Positions 35,101-45,600 of a stretch of DNA of 64,000 bases are shown piece by piece (position 1 is the first letter of the stretch; each line of letters begins with the position of its first letter). Below the pieces are notes generated by a model. That model did not search any database and was not told the DNA's origin. It saw nothing but the letters and a program-made list of their open reading frames with translations. The stretch lies in NCBI GenBank assembly GCA_023428695.1, contig JAEYWY010000009.1, forward strand, positions 97,872 through 161,871. The letters run 5' to 3'. The position numbers and the translations under genes were made by a program. This DNA is from Bacteroidota bacterium. GTDB taxonomy: Bacteria; Bacteroidota; Bacteroidia; Cytophagales; Cyclobacteriaceae.

Positions 35101-37747
35101 TCGGAATATCTGTCTTGTAAACAATGTTGTCTTCAAAGGTATACGAAAACATCCCGGCGTGTTTGTAGGTTGTCCTGACGCGGCGGTGTTCGGTGTAGGT
35201 TTGCATTCCGGGTTCCACTGGTCCTGCAACGACCTTGCGTGCACTTTGTTCCCAGGTTGCCAGCGGCACAAAGTGATTATCCTTCGTGAGATATGCAGGC
35301 CCAGTCTCTACGTTGAATGTCGCGAGGAACTGAGAGTAGCGATTAATCTCTGTTGTGGTGAATGTCCATTTACGATACTTTCTGAAAAATCCCGTTCTTA
35401 CCATTTCAGGACGAATCAGGTGCATTACACGCCCTTTGGCGACTCTGTTAAGATCAAAACTGAATATCGTTTTCTTACCGCGTTCGAAAGTCAGTGAGTC
35501 GAGAATGACCACGCGGTCGTGCAGACGAAGAGTTATCTGGACAGGTTCGTCGGGCGCCACATAAAACGAGTAGCCCTTCGGTTGTCCCGTCCACGAGAAG
35601 TAGACTGGCTTATGATTAATCTCGATGACATAAACCTGCTTCGCGGCACCGTCCTGTAGGGCATAGGGAACAAATTGCGTGCTGTCTGAAATAGCTTCCT
35701 TGTGGAAGAAAAATTTTCGTCCCGGATAGATAAGTTGGTAGTACTTCATGGTGTCGAGTCGCGCCCGCGGTGCCCACAGTTCATAGTTGAGATCGAGTAC
35801 TGCGATGCGTTTGTTTACTTCGTGCTTGGTGTAGGTTGCGGCGGGCGATCGTTCTTTGGATGTAGTGCCATAATAGGGAAGATCAGGAACGTAATAATTC
35901 AGTTTGGCTGTAGTGGCGAAGGCGGTGAGGTCGACATTGGAGACAGGATTTCCTGCATCGTCGGTAACCTCAATATCAACGTCCACTTTCTGACCAGGAT
36001 ATACCCGGTCAGGAAGGTTAACAGCAATATTCAACGAACTCTCACGAAAGGGGAACTCTTTGGTTATCACGTGATCGGATCCGCCAAACGAATACAACAA
36101 TTCTACATAATACGTCAGCTCTCGGTTTTCGATTCTTGATTTGAATTCCATCTCGGTTCCAGATCCTTTTTCGAGAAGTTCATTACCCTGATACACATAC
36201 CACGATACGGCTATTTGCTGGAGATTTTCGATTGCAACATTAAAACTGTCTTTCTCGATTCCGCCGGCGAGGTGTATTTTTGGCAACATGTCCGACATTC
36301 GTAGTGTGCGCGACAAGAGCTCACTTTCGAACCGGATGCTGGTTAAGGCCGGGTTGATTTTCTCTTTGTGTGGCAGAATCATTTCCACACCTTCGGTTGC
36401 ATTATCGTGGTACGCCTTCACAGTAACATTTTGCATCGGTGAGTCGCGATCGAATATCTCATACATGATGCTGTCATTGGAAAACGACGCCTTCAGTTCG
36501 TATCGCGAAAAGTAGTGCGAGGCCCGTAAACCTGCTTCTATGCGTTGATTTTCACTATTGAGTACAGTCACATGTACGCGATATCCCGTGTTTGATTTCC
36601 CAAAAAGTGATGATGGTATCCCGACCTCAGTTTCTTCATCCGGATCAAGGAGAATTGTCTGTGACATCAACGTGTCAGGGAGAATTACGAGTGGATCGAA
36701 TACCTCGCGGATATTTTCAGTGATGACATTTATCGTTGCTCGCGCATCTTTAAGGACAAGGCCGTTTTCGTCAGTGGCGAGAATTGTAATTCGGTTGGAG
36801 GCGGGCGCATACTGCGTTGTCGTTTCTGCTTCGATCTTCAATTTGTTACCTTTCAATTCATAGTCTTCGTAACGGAATGTACAACTCGAAATAACCCGTC
36901 TGCTTTTGTCGCAGAGTTGCAGCGTGTAATATTGATCAAGCACGAGACCCAGTGAATCATGTAAATGGATTTCACCGGCGAAACTACCCGGCCGATGTGG
37001 CGATATCGTGGTAACCTTTATTGGTCGTCCCTGTTTCAGCAGCCACACTTCCAGATCTCTCCGGATAGGAGTACGCGATCCCGACAGGGCATACGACTTA
37101 AACCTCACACGCTCCGAAGGTTTGTATTTGTTCTTGTCGGTGATCATGTATGAATAAAAGTCGGGTCCGGAATCATCGTTGTAATAGTAGTCTTCCGCCC
37201 ATGAAGGAACCTCGTGTTTGTCGATGTTGAACACCGATCGAAAGCCGTCGAGTTCTACCGTTACAATTTTCGTTCGGCCATTGAACCAGTCGTTTTCAAT
37301 TCTGTAGGTACTGGTTTCTCCGTCGAAGCGAATTCGTCGCGTCCGGAATTTTACGCGTGCGTCAGACCTCACATTACCCTCGTGGTCAAGCACCTGCAAG
37401 GCCAGTGCGCCATACGTCTTCAGTAGCAACACCTGGTAGGGAAAGACGCTGGTGTATTCGCAATGGAGTTTATTTTCGTTGATGGTAACCAGTATGAAGT
37501 GTCCCTTTTCGGGCCTGTTCGTCCAGCCGCGGGCAATGTTGAAGGTGTCTGTTTGCGTATGGAGCATGGCGTTGATAATTGTGTCCGGTCGGGATTTGGT
37601 GAGCAGACGCTGCGCCTCATCGTTGGTGATCTGAAAAACGAAGCCCGTTTTGGGGCCTGTAGCCCAACGGGTATTTTGTGCTGACAGGAATGTGTTCGAG
37701 ATCATCAGCAAAACTGATGCGAGGAGGAGAGTAGAACGTTTGATCAT
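32174..37747 (-). CDS. Alpha-2-macroglobulin-like protein with CarboxypepD_reg and SusC-like segments
   Basis: A 1857-residue exported protein. The ATG at 37747 starts a signal peptide, MIKRSTLLLASVLLMISNTF; the upstream frame (to 37861) lacks one. Macroglobulin MG domains with MG2 features occupy about residues 60-1050 (DKNKYKPSERVRFKSYALSG, then VYPGQKVDVDIEVTDDAGNP). About residues 1053-1150 hold a CarboxypepD_reg-like domain (GTVLDDTNSPLPGANVVVKG) and a TonB-receptor plug motif, QEVVVVGYG. The complement-like region follows with TRWDAVVYGMNRR, then the putative thioester CNEQ near residue 1413 in YDCNEQLASKL. Such proteins trap proteases; the plug insert is odd. It is convergent with the propeller gene at 30802. 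Confidence 0.88.
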   Translation of the reverse strand: MIKRSTLLLASVLLMISNTFLSAQNTRWATGPKTGFVFQITNDEAQRLLTKSRPDTIINAMLHTQTDTFNIARGWTNRPEKGHFILVTINENKLHCEYTSVFPYQVLLLKTYGALALQVLDHEGNVRSDARVKFRTRRIRFDGETSTYRIENDWFNGRTKIVTVELDGFRSVFNIDKHEVPSWAEDYYYNDDSGPDFYSYMITDKNKYKPSERVRFKSYALSGSRTPIRRDLEVWLLKQGRPIKVTTISPHRPGSFAGEIHLHDSLGLVLDQYYTLQLCDKSRRVISSCTFRYEDYELKGNKLKIEAETTTQYAPASNRITILATDENGLVLKDARATINVITENIREVFDPLVILPDTLMSQTILLDPDEETEVGIPSSLFGKSNTGYRVHVTVLNSENQRIEAGLRASHYFSRYELKASFSNDSIMYEIFDRDSPMQNVTVKAYHDNATEGVEMILPHKEKINPALTSIRFESELLSRTLRMSDMLPKIHLAGGIEKDSFNVAIENLQQIAVSWYVYQGNELLEKGSGTEMEFKSRIENRELTYYVELLYSFGGSDHVITKEFPFRESSLNIAVNLPDRVYPGQKVDVDIEVTDDAGNPVSNVDLTAFATTAKLNYYVPDLPYYGTTSKERSPAATYTKHEVNKRIAVLDLNYELWAPRARLDTMKYYQLIYPGRKFFFHKEAISDSTQFVPYALQDGAAKQVYVIEINHKPVYFSWTGQPKGYSFYVAPDEPVQITLRLHDRVVILDSLTFERGKKTIFSFDLNRVAKGRVMHLIRPEMVRTGFFRKYRKWTFTTTEINRYSQFLATFNVETGPAYLTKDNHFVPLATWEQSARKVVAGPVEPGMQTYTEHRRVRTTYKHAGMFSYTFEDNIVYKTDIPNKLTPERLPNTMLRPSTTLNDVAINKEILLRKTPFVREPWHPQTIDLIDHACRIKVLLPHEEAQSGVASVLFQDCTTNITVSPCRSYSGGSDYFTIPRGCHHVIVLYNNGTYFRMNNVNIRAHTQIVSEFRGATLHDATTESREWLNIATGNCFGSPQPSSRTLTFESRMNMTGNLHGTVLDDTNSPLPGANVVVKGTTMGAIADVNGRFVLDVPDDPSTIVVSFIGYVSKEVEVRPGTQVAIIMEPDVMALQEVVVVGYGMQMRSSMTASAIRIRGLSGKVAGINSTWQNDAEDDRTTSPQRPDEAKQAERKLYEELLALKDIRANFSDVGFWEPRLWTDRHGRSSFTVTFPDDITRWDAVVYGMNRRLQTGTARKSIRSYKPLMAELEVPRFLVAGDTCNILGKVVNHSSDKTIQGSTQWSGPASRESAVTFDSYHKEVLTIVPASTDTITTRYSFTRDDGYFDGEERKIPVIPHGTLRADGTLSILENGDELHVTSGKGETVNVEIVDNQLELYAREARYLINYRYDCNEQLASKLIGLVNYKLLMQYEGKPFKHDKDVNRIIARLLKNQNSEFLWSWWDVSPNTSYWMSAHILRALKVAKDAGYTVKLDIENVTRKATYKYVFLKNISFNDIQLMHALAMWQAPIDYARYVRILDAHVRRYDSIARENEKHNRYTRYSSLNEKLMLLEIRQLTKLPWHNDSLLRYKKETILKEVHFADVRRSRYWYSGDLSGNAIAYRIIARDSALRHLKLPMQMYFIRMRSKGSWNTYESSNVLMSILPDMIAQGASKKAPARIGVSGKQNGDVTTFPYRIQLDEGESISLRKESGLPLYCMQYKEERVTKAKAGTDGFTIQTSFDKKTLEAGVPIVMKAIVIVKRDTDLEHVMIEIPIPGGCSYADKHQPWNRIETHREYFQDRTVIFCQRMTPGTYVFQVHLLPRFTGTYHVNPAQISLMYFPVINANCDSQLTRISD

Positions 37748-37960
37748 CGCCAGACAGGTTTGGTTATCTGATGGATTCAGAGAGGGGAGGAATTCCATAA
37801 AAAGAAATACGAAAAGTTGACTGGGATTTAGCATTAGCCCGGCCTGGCGGGTGTCACCCATGTTGCCGTGGTGAAGCGCAGGGCTACATGGCCGTACAAA
37901 CCCAAGCCCTGAAGAGGCGTGACAGGGAAGAACCGGGGACGGGATCTTGTGTAGTCAGGT

Positions 37961-38025
37961 GTCTTTGCGCAAGAGGGAGCAAAGGCGCGAAGACTTAACC
38001 GCAAAGTCGTGGGAACGCAAGGGGA
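37961..38025. repeat. Degenerate copy of the dispersed CGCAAAG-type repeat
   Basis: Contains AAAGGCGCGAAGACTTAACC and then GCAAAGTCGTGGGAACGCAA, resembling the right arm of the composite repeat at 47551. It lies just past the 3' end of the rhamnosidase gene, the same position that the clearer copies take relative to minus-strand genes. Confidence 0.45.
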
Positions 38026-38027
38026 AA

Positions 38028-40469
38028 TTACTCCATCCTTACCTCATTCTTACCTTCGTTTAATGTACTCTCCTTCCCCTTCCAGATAAATCTCCCGCGT
38101 GTGCCAGGAGGAAGCGTAATCGTCGCGTAGCGCTTTTTCTTTTTTTCGGAGTATGCTACTGCAATTGTGCCCTTCGGGTGCGGCATTTCGCCGGAGATGT
38201 CTCGTAGGTCGCCGAGGTGGGGTTCAATTTTTATAGCAGAGAAGCCGGGTGCGTCGCTGTCTATGCCGAGAACGGTGCGGAAAAATTCTATGTTCGGACT
38301 CGAACCCCAGGCATGACAATCAGAACGCGTACGGTCTACATCGGAGGTCTCAGCCCAGGTGGTGAGCCCCATGGTGATGTTCTCGCGCCATTTGTCGAGC
38401 CATGACAGGTAGTCGTCGCCCATGCCGGCTTTTACCCAGGCAAGGTGGAGATAGTAGCGGAAGTAGATTGATGCAGGGGCGAGGGTTGTGTCAGATTTAA
38501 GTTTCGATGCGATTGTCTTGACGCGTTCGCCTTCTGCAGCGCCGGATAGTATAGCCAGTGCGTTAGTGTGTTGTGAGAACATATCTTTTGCTTCGGTGTC
38601 TGCATAAAGCTGGCGGGATTCATCCCAGTATTTTTTCTGAATGGTTTGTTTAATCTGTTCCGCGTTGTCACTGTAGTAGCTGCCCATGCCGGAGATGCCA
38701 AAGTGTCTTTCCATCTCGGCGGCGAGTTGCAGCGTCCACATGAGGTGAATGTCGAGCACGGCGGACTCACCCTTAGCACCGATGGGTGCCATACCGCGTT
38801 CCCAGCCCTTAACGTCGCGTACCCAGTCCGTGAACAGCCAGTATGGAACATTGCGCAGTGAACCATCATCCTGCTGGTAGCGCTCGAAGAACGCCAGTAC
38901 ACTGCGAACGCCAGGGAGCATATCGCGGACAAATGCTTCATCGCTACCATAACGCCAGTAGTCGTGCAGCATGGCAATCCACCAAAGTGAGAATGTTGGT
39001 ATCTGCTGATCGAGGTATGAAGGGTAACGACTCAATGTAATGCCTTCAGCGATTCGTGAGCGATCCATCAGCGTAAGCGCATTGCGGACAAGTCGGTCGT
39101 CGCCGCTGTTGTAAAGGGAAACCAATGCCTGTATGCGTGTATCGCCTACGTATTGCAACTGTTCGTAGTATGGGCAATCCATGTAAGTATCGACCGCGCA
39201 CAGGCGTGCCGTACGCCAGCCGATGTCAAGCATTTTATGGATGTCGCCCTCCTCGGTTTCGATGCGCGCGTTCATTTTAAACGGGTATCCCGTGAAGGTG
39301 CAAAAGAGGTCTTCAATTATCAGAGGTTCGTCTGCCGTATGAATGCGCAGCTGTACATAACGGAATGTGCGATATGCAAGTGGCGTGTATTCCTGCAGTT
39401 GTGAGCCGTCTGAAATGATGCTGTCGCGTCTGCCGATGAAGGTCTTGCCCTCGACAACGTTGCGGTTTCCCTTCGGCATTGTAGGGATCCAGTTGCCGCT
39501 GATGTCTTCGGTTGTGCGTGCATACAAGGCTTCCGTATATGTCAGGCTCAGACTCCCGCCTTTGCCGCGACTGAAAATGATCGTCGGGTAGGCGTTTGTG
39601 TTGTATGTCTGGTCAAGGAGAAGTGTCGCGTGTGTCCGTGGTGGAATTGTGACTGCCACCTTCGTCGCCGGAAATCCGTTCGGAACGTTCACACCTTCTG
39701 CCTGACGTACGACGCGCAGTCGTGCGGGTGTCATCTCCATTTGTGGCAGCGTTGATGGAACGAGCATCCATCCCCGTGAATCGACGGCTGCATCCTTGGT
39801 TAGTCCGGGGCCGGTCGGGCTTGCAGCTGACCACGCGTTGTCATCGAAGTCGGGCGCGGTCCAATTCTTAATGTGCTTGTTCATATCAACAAGTTCACCT
39901 GGGCCGGCGACATAATAACCTGTGGACCGCACGCGCAATGGTGAATAGGAAGTGTCTTCGACTACTTTCCATGTTTCGTCTGTGTTAACAATGGATTCGG
40001 TATCCGTGTTGCCCTGGAGGATGAAAGCGGTAAAGAGGGAGATTTGTGCCATCGGTCGATGTGGACCTTCATTCCACACGAGTGCGGCGATAATGTTTTT
40101 TCCTGCTGTCAAGTGTGGTGCAAGATCAATGGTCTCGAAATTCCAGAAGTAGAGATCACTTCGCGCGGGACCGCCTGCTATTTCTTTACCATTGACGAAA
40201 AGTTTAAAACGATTATCTGCCGACACATGCACGACAAATGACTCCGGCACCTGATCAAGTGTAAACGCCTTTCGATACTTGTACACGCCATATTGCTGAA
40301 GTTTTGGATTGCTCGATGCGCTCCACTGGTCAGTTTTCACGGGACAAATCCACTGAGCTTTCCAAGGTTGCTGGAGGAGGCTGGGGTTGATTTTCTGAGC
40401 GTATGTTGTGGTTGTGAAGCAGAGGGCGATTATGAAGATGGTGATAGAACGAAGGGAGTTGATGTGCAT
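38028..40469 (-). CDS. Alpha-L-rhamnosidase-related glycoside hydrolase (GH78-like)
   Basis: An 813-residue exported enzyme with signal MHINSLRSITIFIIALCFTT. N-terminal beta-sandwich domains follow (WKAQWICPVKTDQWSAS, HVSADNRFKLFVNGKEIAGG, the latter the usual GH78 ligand-binding module). The six-hairpin catalytic part has TYMDCPYYEQLQYVGDTRIQ around residue 430, where GH78 enzymes carry DCPxREx with the general-acid Glu, and SRYPSYLDQQIPTFSLWWIA and MWTLQLAAEMERHFG. The end is a beta-sandwich with WKGKESTLNEG. It should cleave terminal rhamnose or a related sugar in the periplasm; the YYE in place of RDE leaves the exact specificity open. The gene stands alone. Confidence 0.85.
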   Translation of the reverse strand: MHINSLRSITIFIIALCFTTTTYAQKINPSLLQQPWKAQWICPVKTDQWSASSNPKLQQYGVYKYRKAFTLDQVPESFVVHVSADNRFKLFVNGKEIAGGPARSDLYFWNFETIDLAPHLTAGKNIIAALVWNEGPHRPMAQISLFTAFILQGNTDTESIVNTDETWKVVEDTSYSPLRVRSTGYYVAGPGELVDMNKHIKNWTAPDFDDNAWSAASPTGPGLTKDAAVDSRGWMLVPSTLPQMEMTPARLRVVRQAEGVNVPNGFPATKVAVTIPPRTHATLLLDQTYNTNAYPTIIFSRGKGGSLSLTYTEALYARTTEDISGNWIPTMPKGNRNVVEGKTFIGRRDSIISDGSQLQEYTPLAYRTFRYVQLRIHTADEPLIIEDLFCTFTGYPFKMNARIETEEGDIHKMLDIGWRTARLCAVDTYMDCPYYEQLQYVGDTRIQALVSLYNSGDDRLVRNALTLMDRSRIAEGITLSRYPSYLDQQIPTFSLWWIAMLHDYWRYGSDEAFVRDMLPGVRSVLAFFERYQQDDGSLRNVPYWLFTDWVRDVKGWERGMAPIGAKGESAVLDIHLMWTLQLAAEMERHFGISGMGSYYSDNAEQIKQTIQKKYWDESRQLYADTEAKDMFSQHTNALAILSGAAEGERVKTIASKLKSDTTLAPASIYFRYYLHLAWVKAGMGDDYLSWLDKWRENITMGLTTWAETSDVDRTRSDCHAWGSSPNIEFFRTVLGIDSDAPGFSAIKIEPHLGDLRDISGEMPHPKGTIAVAYSEKKKKRYATITLPPGTRGRFIWKGKESTLNEGKNEVRME

Positions 40470-40901
40470 GGCTTGGAGTTTGGAGCAATTTCGGGGTAAG
40501 GGCGGGGAAATGCAACCTGAGGAGTGCTGGTTGGAAAGCGGGGAATGCAGACAACGCGGAGGCGCAGCGACGCCGAGAAATCGCAGGGAATATTTTTTTA
40601 ACAGGAGGACTCCCAGAACGAAGCTTTCTTGTCACTCTCACCTTTCTTGGCGAATCGATGGTTATCTTCCGGAAAGGAACCGAGGTGACCAACGATGTGA
40701 TTCAGGATGCAACGTGCGCGGTGGCGAATGCACTATTCTTTCCAGAGTATTCATCATGGCCTCGCGGATTCGGTATCGTACTGATTCTGCGCATGCAGGC
40801 ACATTGAAATGGAGGAGTTAAGCAGAATTTGGTTGTTCGGTTTTGAACTGCTTCTTGTTATGGATAACTTAGAACAAGTTGTTACCCCTAACCCTGTTAT
40901 C
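40470..40901. other. Intergenic region upstream of the WG-repeat gene
   Basis: Divergent promoters must lie here (rhamnosidase minus, WG-repeat plus). Around 40550-40590 a GC-rich tract (CGCGGAGGCGCAGCGACGCC) resembles the dispersed repeats at 47.5-53.8 kb but is too degenerate to place. Reading frames in the stretch look like shadows and show no family. Confidence 0.4.
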
Positions 40902-42626
40902 ATGAATTACAAGTATTACAAGTATTACTTCGCGTTTCTTATTGCGCTCGTTTCCCCATGCCTTTTGTCTGGTCAGGAACTTAAGCACAGTGACCTTGCA
41001 TCAGTTCGCAAGAGTGCATCTGGTTATACCAGCTACGTCACCAAGGACGGCTCGACATTGTCGATAGGTGATCGGTTTGTTATTGGAAAGCCATGGCCTC
41101 CGGGCAGTTCGTCCTTTCGATTTCTTATGAAGGGCCCGATTGGTATGCCGGTCGATCCTGACGCAGAAGGAATCGAGATCGAGATAAAGGAAATCGGTGT
41201 AGGTAAAGCACTTGGGGGAGCAATTTATACCGTATTTAAGTGTCGAAGTCAGAAACTTAACTACACGGTTACCGATGTCGACGAAGCGCTTTTTCGCGGT
41301 GAGATTCTAAACGTCGGGATATCAGTCGTAGCAGATCAAGATGCCACTGAAAATCTGTCGGGATTAGCTGCGCCGATAGCAGAGAAGCCAGCACAAACGC
41401 AAAGTAGGCAAGGCTCAATAGGAATTGTGGCCGCTGATGTGAAGCAATTGGAGGTCGATAACATCGCCGACTTCAGAGAGGGGTTTGCTATTGTGTACAA
41501 GGGACAATCTCAGGCGATCATTGACTCAAAAGGGAATATAGTTGTACCATTCAATACATACTTATTCAACAAACTTCCGATCGAATACGGCGCTGTTCCT
41601 GTAGGGTTTGTCAATGGGTCCTGTGTGGTGAAATCGGTATCCACTAATGCTTTTGGGATCATCGATACGAAAGGAAAGCTTATTGTGCCATGCGATAATG
41701 CTGTCGCCTTTCCGTTTGATGAGGCTGGCATAGCCACAGTTGTCAAGGATAATAAATATTATTTCATTGAGCGCAGTGGAAAAAGGTACGAGGTGCCCGC
41801 TGTTTTCAGAAGGCGAGTGGAGCCAGGTCAGGGAGGCAATATCCTGCGGCTGTTCGACCCAGGTGCAAGTCAAACCGTAGCGGCGTACGGTCTTGTTAAC
41901 AAGAAGTTTACGTCCAGGGGGGTTTCAATCGGCGCTACCAAAGAGGGGTTCGGCGTATATGATAAAAGCGGTCAGAAAAGGGGCAGTGGTGTTTTCCGCT
42001 TTGCCAGACATTTTTCGGATGGATTGGCCGCGGTGGGTAATCCTAACGAGTTTGGCGAGTTGAAATGGGGATTTGTCAATGAGTCAGGGGAGATTGTTAT
42101 TCCGCTGCAATTCAGTATCGAACCTGGTGACTTCTCCGGTGGACTCGCATTCGTAACGCCTGTTAACAAAAGCGAATTTCGTCACGCATATATTGATAAG
42201 TCGGGCAGCATCAAGATAAGACTGAATTTTGATGTCAAGATTAGTCCGTTTCATCCGGACATTTGCAAATTCCAAGGGAACTATGCAGCTCTTCCCAACA
42301 GTGGAAACCCCCGGCGGAGGTTTCTCCTGATCGACCAGTCAGGAAATGATATGTCACCCTTTCTCGATCAGCTTCTTGGAAAGATGACACCCGTTACAAA
42401 TGTTAGTGATGCGAACAAATATCAAATTCCCAATGGTCAGTTGCTGCTGCCGGGAGGTCTTTACGATTTGGATCGGAATCTGTTGATTCCCTCAGGCAGC
42501 TTTGATGAATTATCTGCATTTGACCCCGTTTCAGGTCTGGCCAAAGCCATGAAAGGTGGAACCAGAGGCTATATCAATACCGCCGGGGAGTTTGTCATAA
42601 CGATCGGAAGAAGCTCGAAATGGTGA
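40902..42626 (+). CDS. Exported WG-repeat protein, coupled to the WD40-caspase
   Basis: A 574-residue protein. The ATG at 40902 gives a signal peptide (KYYFAFLIALVSPCLLSGQE); an upstream in-frame ATG at 40809 would bury it behind 31 residues. After about 200 residues of unassigned sequence there are WG-type beta repeats: AIIDSKGNIVVPFNTY, FGIIDTKGKLIVPCDNA, GVYDKSGQKRGSGVF, WGFVNESGEIVIPLQFS and AYIDKSGSIKIRLNFD. WG repeats form a binding platform. The gene's last 7 nt overlap the caspase gene at 42620, so the two are translated together and this protein is probably the partner, sensor or scaffold of the caspase. Its ligand is unknown. Confidence 0.78.
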   Translation: MNYKYYKYYFAFLIALVSPCLLSGQELKHSDLASVRKSASGYTSYVTKDGSTLSIGDRFVIGKPWPPGSSSFRFLMKGPIGMPVDPDAEGIEIEIKEIGVGKALGGAIYTVFKCRSQKLNYTVTDVDEALFRGEILNVGISVVADQDATENLSGLAAPIAEKPAQTQSRQGSIGIVAADVKQLEVDNIADFREGFAIVYKGQSQAIIDSKGNIVVPFNTYLFNKLPIEYGAVPVGFVNGSCVVKSVSTNAFGIIDTKGKLIVPCDNAVAFPFDEAGIATVVKDNKYYFIERSGKRYEVPAVFRRRVEPGQGGNILRLFDPGASQTVAAYGLVNKKFTSRGVSIGATKEGFGVYDKSGQKRGSGVFRFARHFSDGLAAVGNPNEFGELKWGFVNESGEIVIPLQFSIEPGDFSGGLAFVTPVNKSEFRHAYIDKSGSIKIRLNFDVKISPFHPDICKFQGNYAALPNSGNPRRRFLLIDQSGNDMSPFLDQLLGKMTPVTNVSDANKYQIPNGQLLLPGGLYDLDRNLLIPSGSFDELSAFDPVSGLAKAMKGGTRGYINTAGEFVITIGRSSKW

Positions 42627-45600
42627 AAGCAGATATTCTCGATCTTCCGCGAGCCATTGTCTTGCAAATACCGGTGGTAAAGAATCTATTTCCGATCGCG
42701 GCCCTCGTTCTCTTGACGGTCAGCGGCTCCGCGCAATCTCCTGAACTCACCATTCCGGTTGGTCATACAATGGGCGTGAGTTCCGTGCACTTCAGTCCGG
42801 ACGATAAATACGTAGTAACTGCTTCCCATGACAAAACGGCGAAGGTTTGGGAGACAAGTACAGGAAGGCTTCTCACTACACTGGCTGGTTCATCACAGGC
42901 GCTCAATAATGTCGAATTCAGTCCTTCGGGAAAGTATGTCATCACGTTTGCGAATTCCGCTAAACCACAGCTAATTGTCTTGGATCCGTTTTCAGGAAAG
43001 CTGGTGAGGACGTTTGACGGAGTACGCAGATCTGCTGCCGCATTTAGTCCCGACGATCAGTACATCTTTCTTGGAAACAAAGACGGGATAGTCCGGATGG
43101 TGGATGTCCTAAGTGGCGACGTTCGCAGCGAGTTTCGCGGCTCCAGCGCTACAGTCACGCATGTTGAGGTAAACTCATCGCGCAATTTGGTATTGGCGAC
43201 CACGTTAGATGGTGTTGTCAGAATATGGGAGGTTAGCTCCGGTTCGCTTCTTCAAAATATCGCCGTCGATCCTCAGGGTTTAGGCTGTGTCCGGTTTAGT
43301 AAAAGTGGGGAACTCCTGATCACCGCGGGATTGATGAGCACAACGGCGAAAGTGTGGAGTGTGACATCCGGAAAATTATATCAGGAATTGAAAGGACGAG
43401 ATAAATTTATTACGACGACGAAGTTCAGCCACAATGAAAAGTTCGCCTTGACAACGGCCGAAGGATATGCCACGGTTTGGGATTTGGCTTCCGCCAGAGC
43501 GGTGTTCACAAGCCGGCTTATTGATGATAAGACATTTGACGTAAGCAGCAATGGTAAATATCTGTTGTATAGTGAACCCGGCGGTATGAAACTGACGATT
43601 CACGAAACAACTACCGGCAAATCCCCGGTGCTGACTTATCCTGGCAGCGAGTCCGTCAAGACCGTGGCATTCAGCAACGACGGGGAACTCGTCGCGATAG
43701 GTTTGTTCAATAATCTCACTGAACTGCGTGAAGCTTCATCCGGCAAGCTGATCACAACTCTGCGGGGCTACGCTAACCTCACTACGCACGCGAGCTTTAG
43801 TTCCGATCAGCGTTTTATTCTCACTTCTAATCAGGACAGAATTCACAATTTCGACTCGACCGCGCGAATCTGGGAAGTTGCCACTGGCCGGATGTCCGTT
43901 CGTCTTGGCGGATTAGGGCGCTTCATGCAGTCTGTTGAATTTAGTCGGGACGATAAATATGTCGTTGCAACGGGTGCTGGGAAAGTAAGGATATGGGATG
44001 CGCAAAATGGAAAGACTCTAACGGATATTCAGCATCCGTTCGTCCGTATGGCGACGTTCAGTCCCGACGGTACCTACGTGGCAATAGCTAGTAGCGATGA
44101 AATTTTGCTATCCACGGTTGCCGACGGAAAGGTGTACAGGAAAATAGCTTTTCGTCCGCCGGGTACAGATGAAAGAAACGATGAACTGATCCGTACGTTC
44201 TATCCTGTAAATGCGCGTTTTAGTCCGGACGGAAAGTTCGTCGCTGCAACCGCTGGTACAACTGTTAGGTTATGGGTAGCGGAGTCCGGTAAACCGGTAG
44301 TAAACGGGACCGGGCACGCCAGTTATATTAATAACATTGATTTCAGTCCGGAAGGCGGATACTTCGTTACCTCTTCCTGGGATGGAAGCGCAAAAGTGTG
44401 GCAAACTCAAACGGGGCTCCTGATTCATACACTGGCGGGTCACTCGGCGATGGTTTCGTCGGCGAGGTTCAGTCCGGACGGAAGGTATGTGTTAACAGTT
44501 TCTCATGATTCCAAAGCGAAGATGTGGGAAACAAAGACCGGTAAACTAATTCGCGAATTTGCGGGTCATACCGATCGCGTTACCGCCGGAATTTTCTCGC
44601 CTGACGGGAGGGCCGTTGTAACAGCCTCCGCAGACAAAACGATTAGGGTCTGGAACATTGCTACAGGGACGCTGGAACAAAACCTTGAAGGCCATACCGG
44701 ACCAATCACGTCGATAGATTTTAGAAAGGACGGTAAGTATATAGTTTCCACCTCAGAGGATCTGAGCTGCAGGTTATGGAACGTTGTGTCCGGCCGAGAA
44801 GCGCTGGCTTGGTACTCAATCGGCTGGTCTGACTGGGCGGTTACATCACCATCGGGCGTTTTCGATGCATCGAATGGCGCAATGGAGAAAATGTATTTCA
44901 AACAGGAGGCGAAGCTGGTCGCGTTGGGTCAGCTAAAGGACCGTTATTACGAACCGGGACTTTGGTCCCGAATTATAGGCGGTGAAAAATCCAGGAACGT
45001 GCAGGCTCTGGACAACATTGCGATGCCGCCTCTTGTGACGATACATCCTGTCGACGCAAGTGGATATCTTCAGGTTGATCTTATAAACCGTGGCGGTGGT
45101 ATTGGGGAAGTGGGGATTTACGTTCAGGGAAAGGAGATTGTCAAAGACGCTCGTGACAAGAATGCGAGCCCGGATGCGCAATCAATGTCGATACGCTATT
45201 TCATTGCGAACCTCCGGAGTATTACGGAAGGTGAAAATTTCATAGCAGTCAAAGCCTGGAACAAAGATCATTGGATTGAAAGCCGTAGCGAAGTAGTTAC
45301 ATATACAAAAGCGCAGAAAAAGAATTATCGTCCCTCGGTCCATATTCTTGCATGCGGCGTGTCGGACTATTCCGGCGACGACATCGACCTGACCTACGCA
45401 GCAAAAGATGCACAGGACATCGGATCCGCCATGAAGCTTGGAGCGCATAAACTCTTTGGCGCCGAAAGGTCTTTTCTATACACGCTCACGACGGCACAAA
45501 AAAAAGAAAGCTGGCCAACGAAAGAAAATATCATTAATGCGTTGAAGAAAATCGAAGCGACGTCTCATCCATTGGATATTGTTGTCGTCTATCTGTCAGG

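Noticed and set aside
40330..40821. Open frames on both strands before the WG-repeat gene
   Set aside because: Composition is proline/arginine-rich shadow sequence with no domain match and no convincing start.
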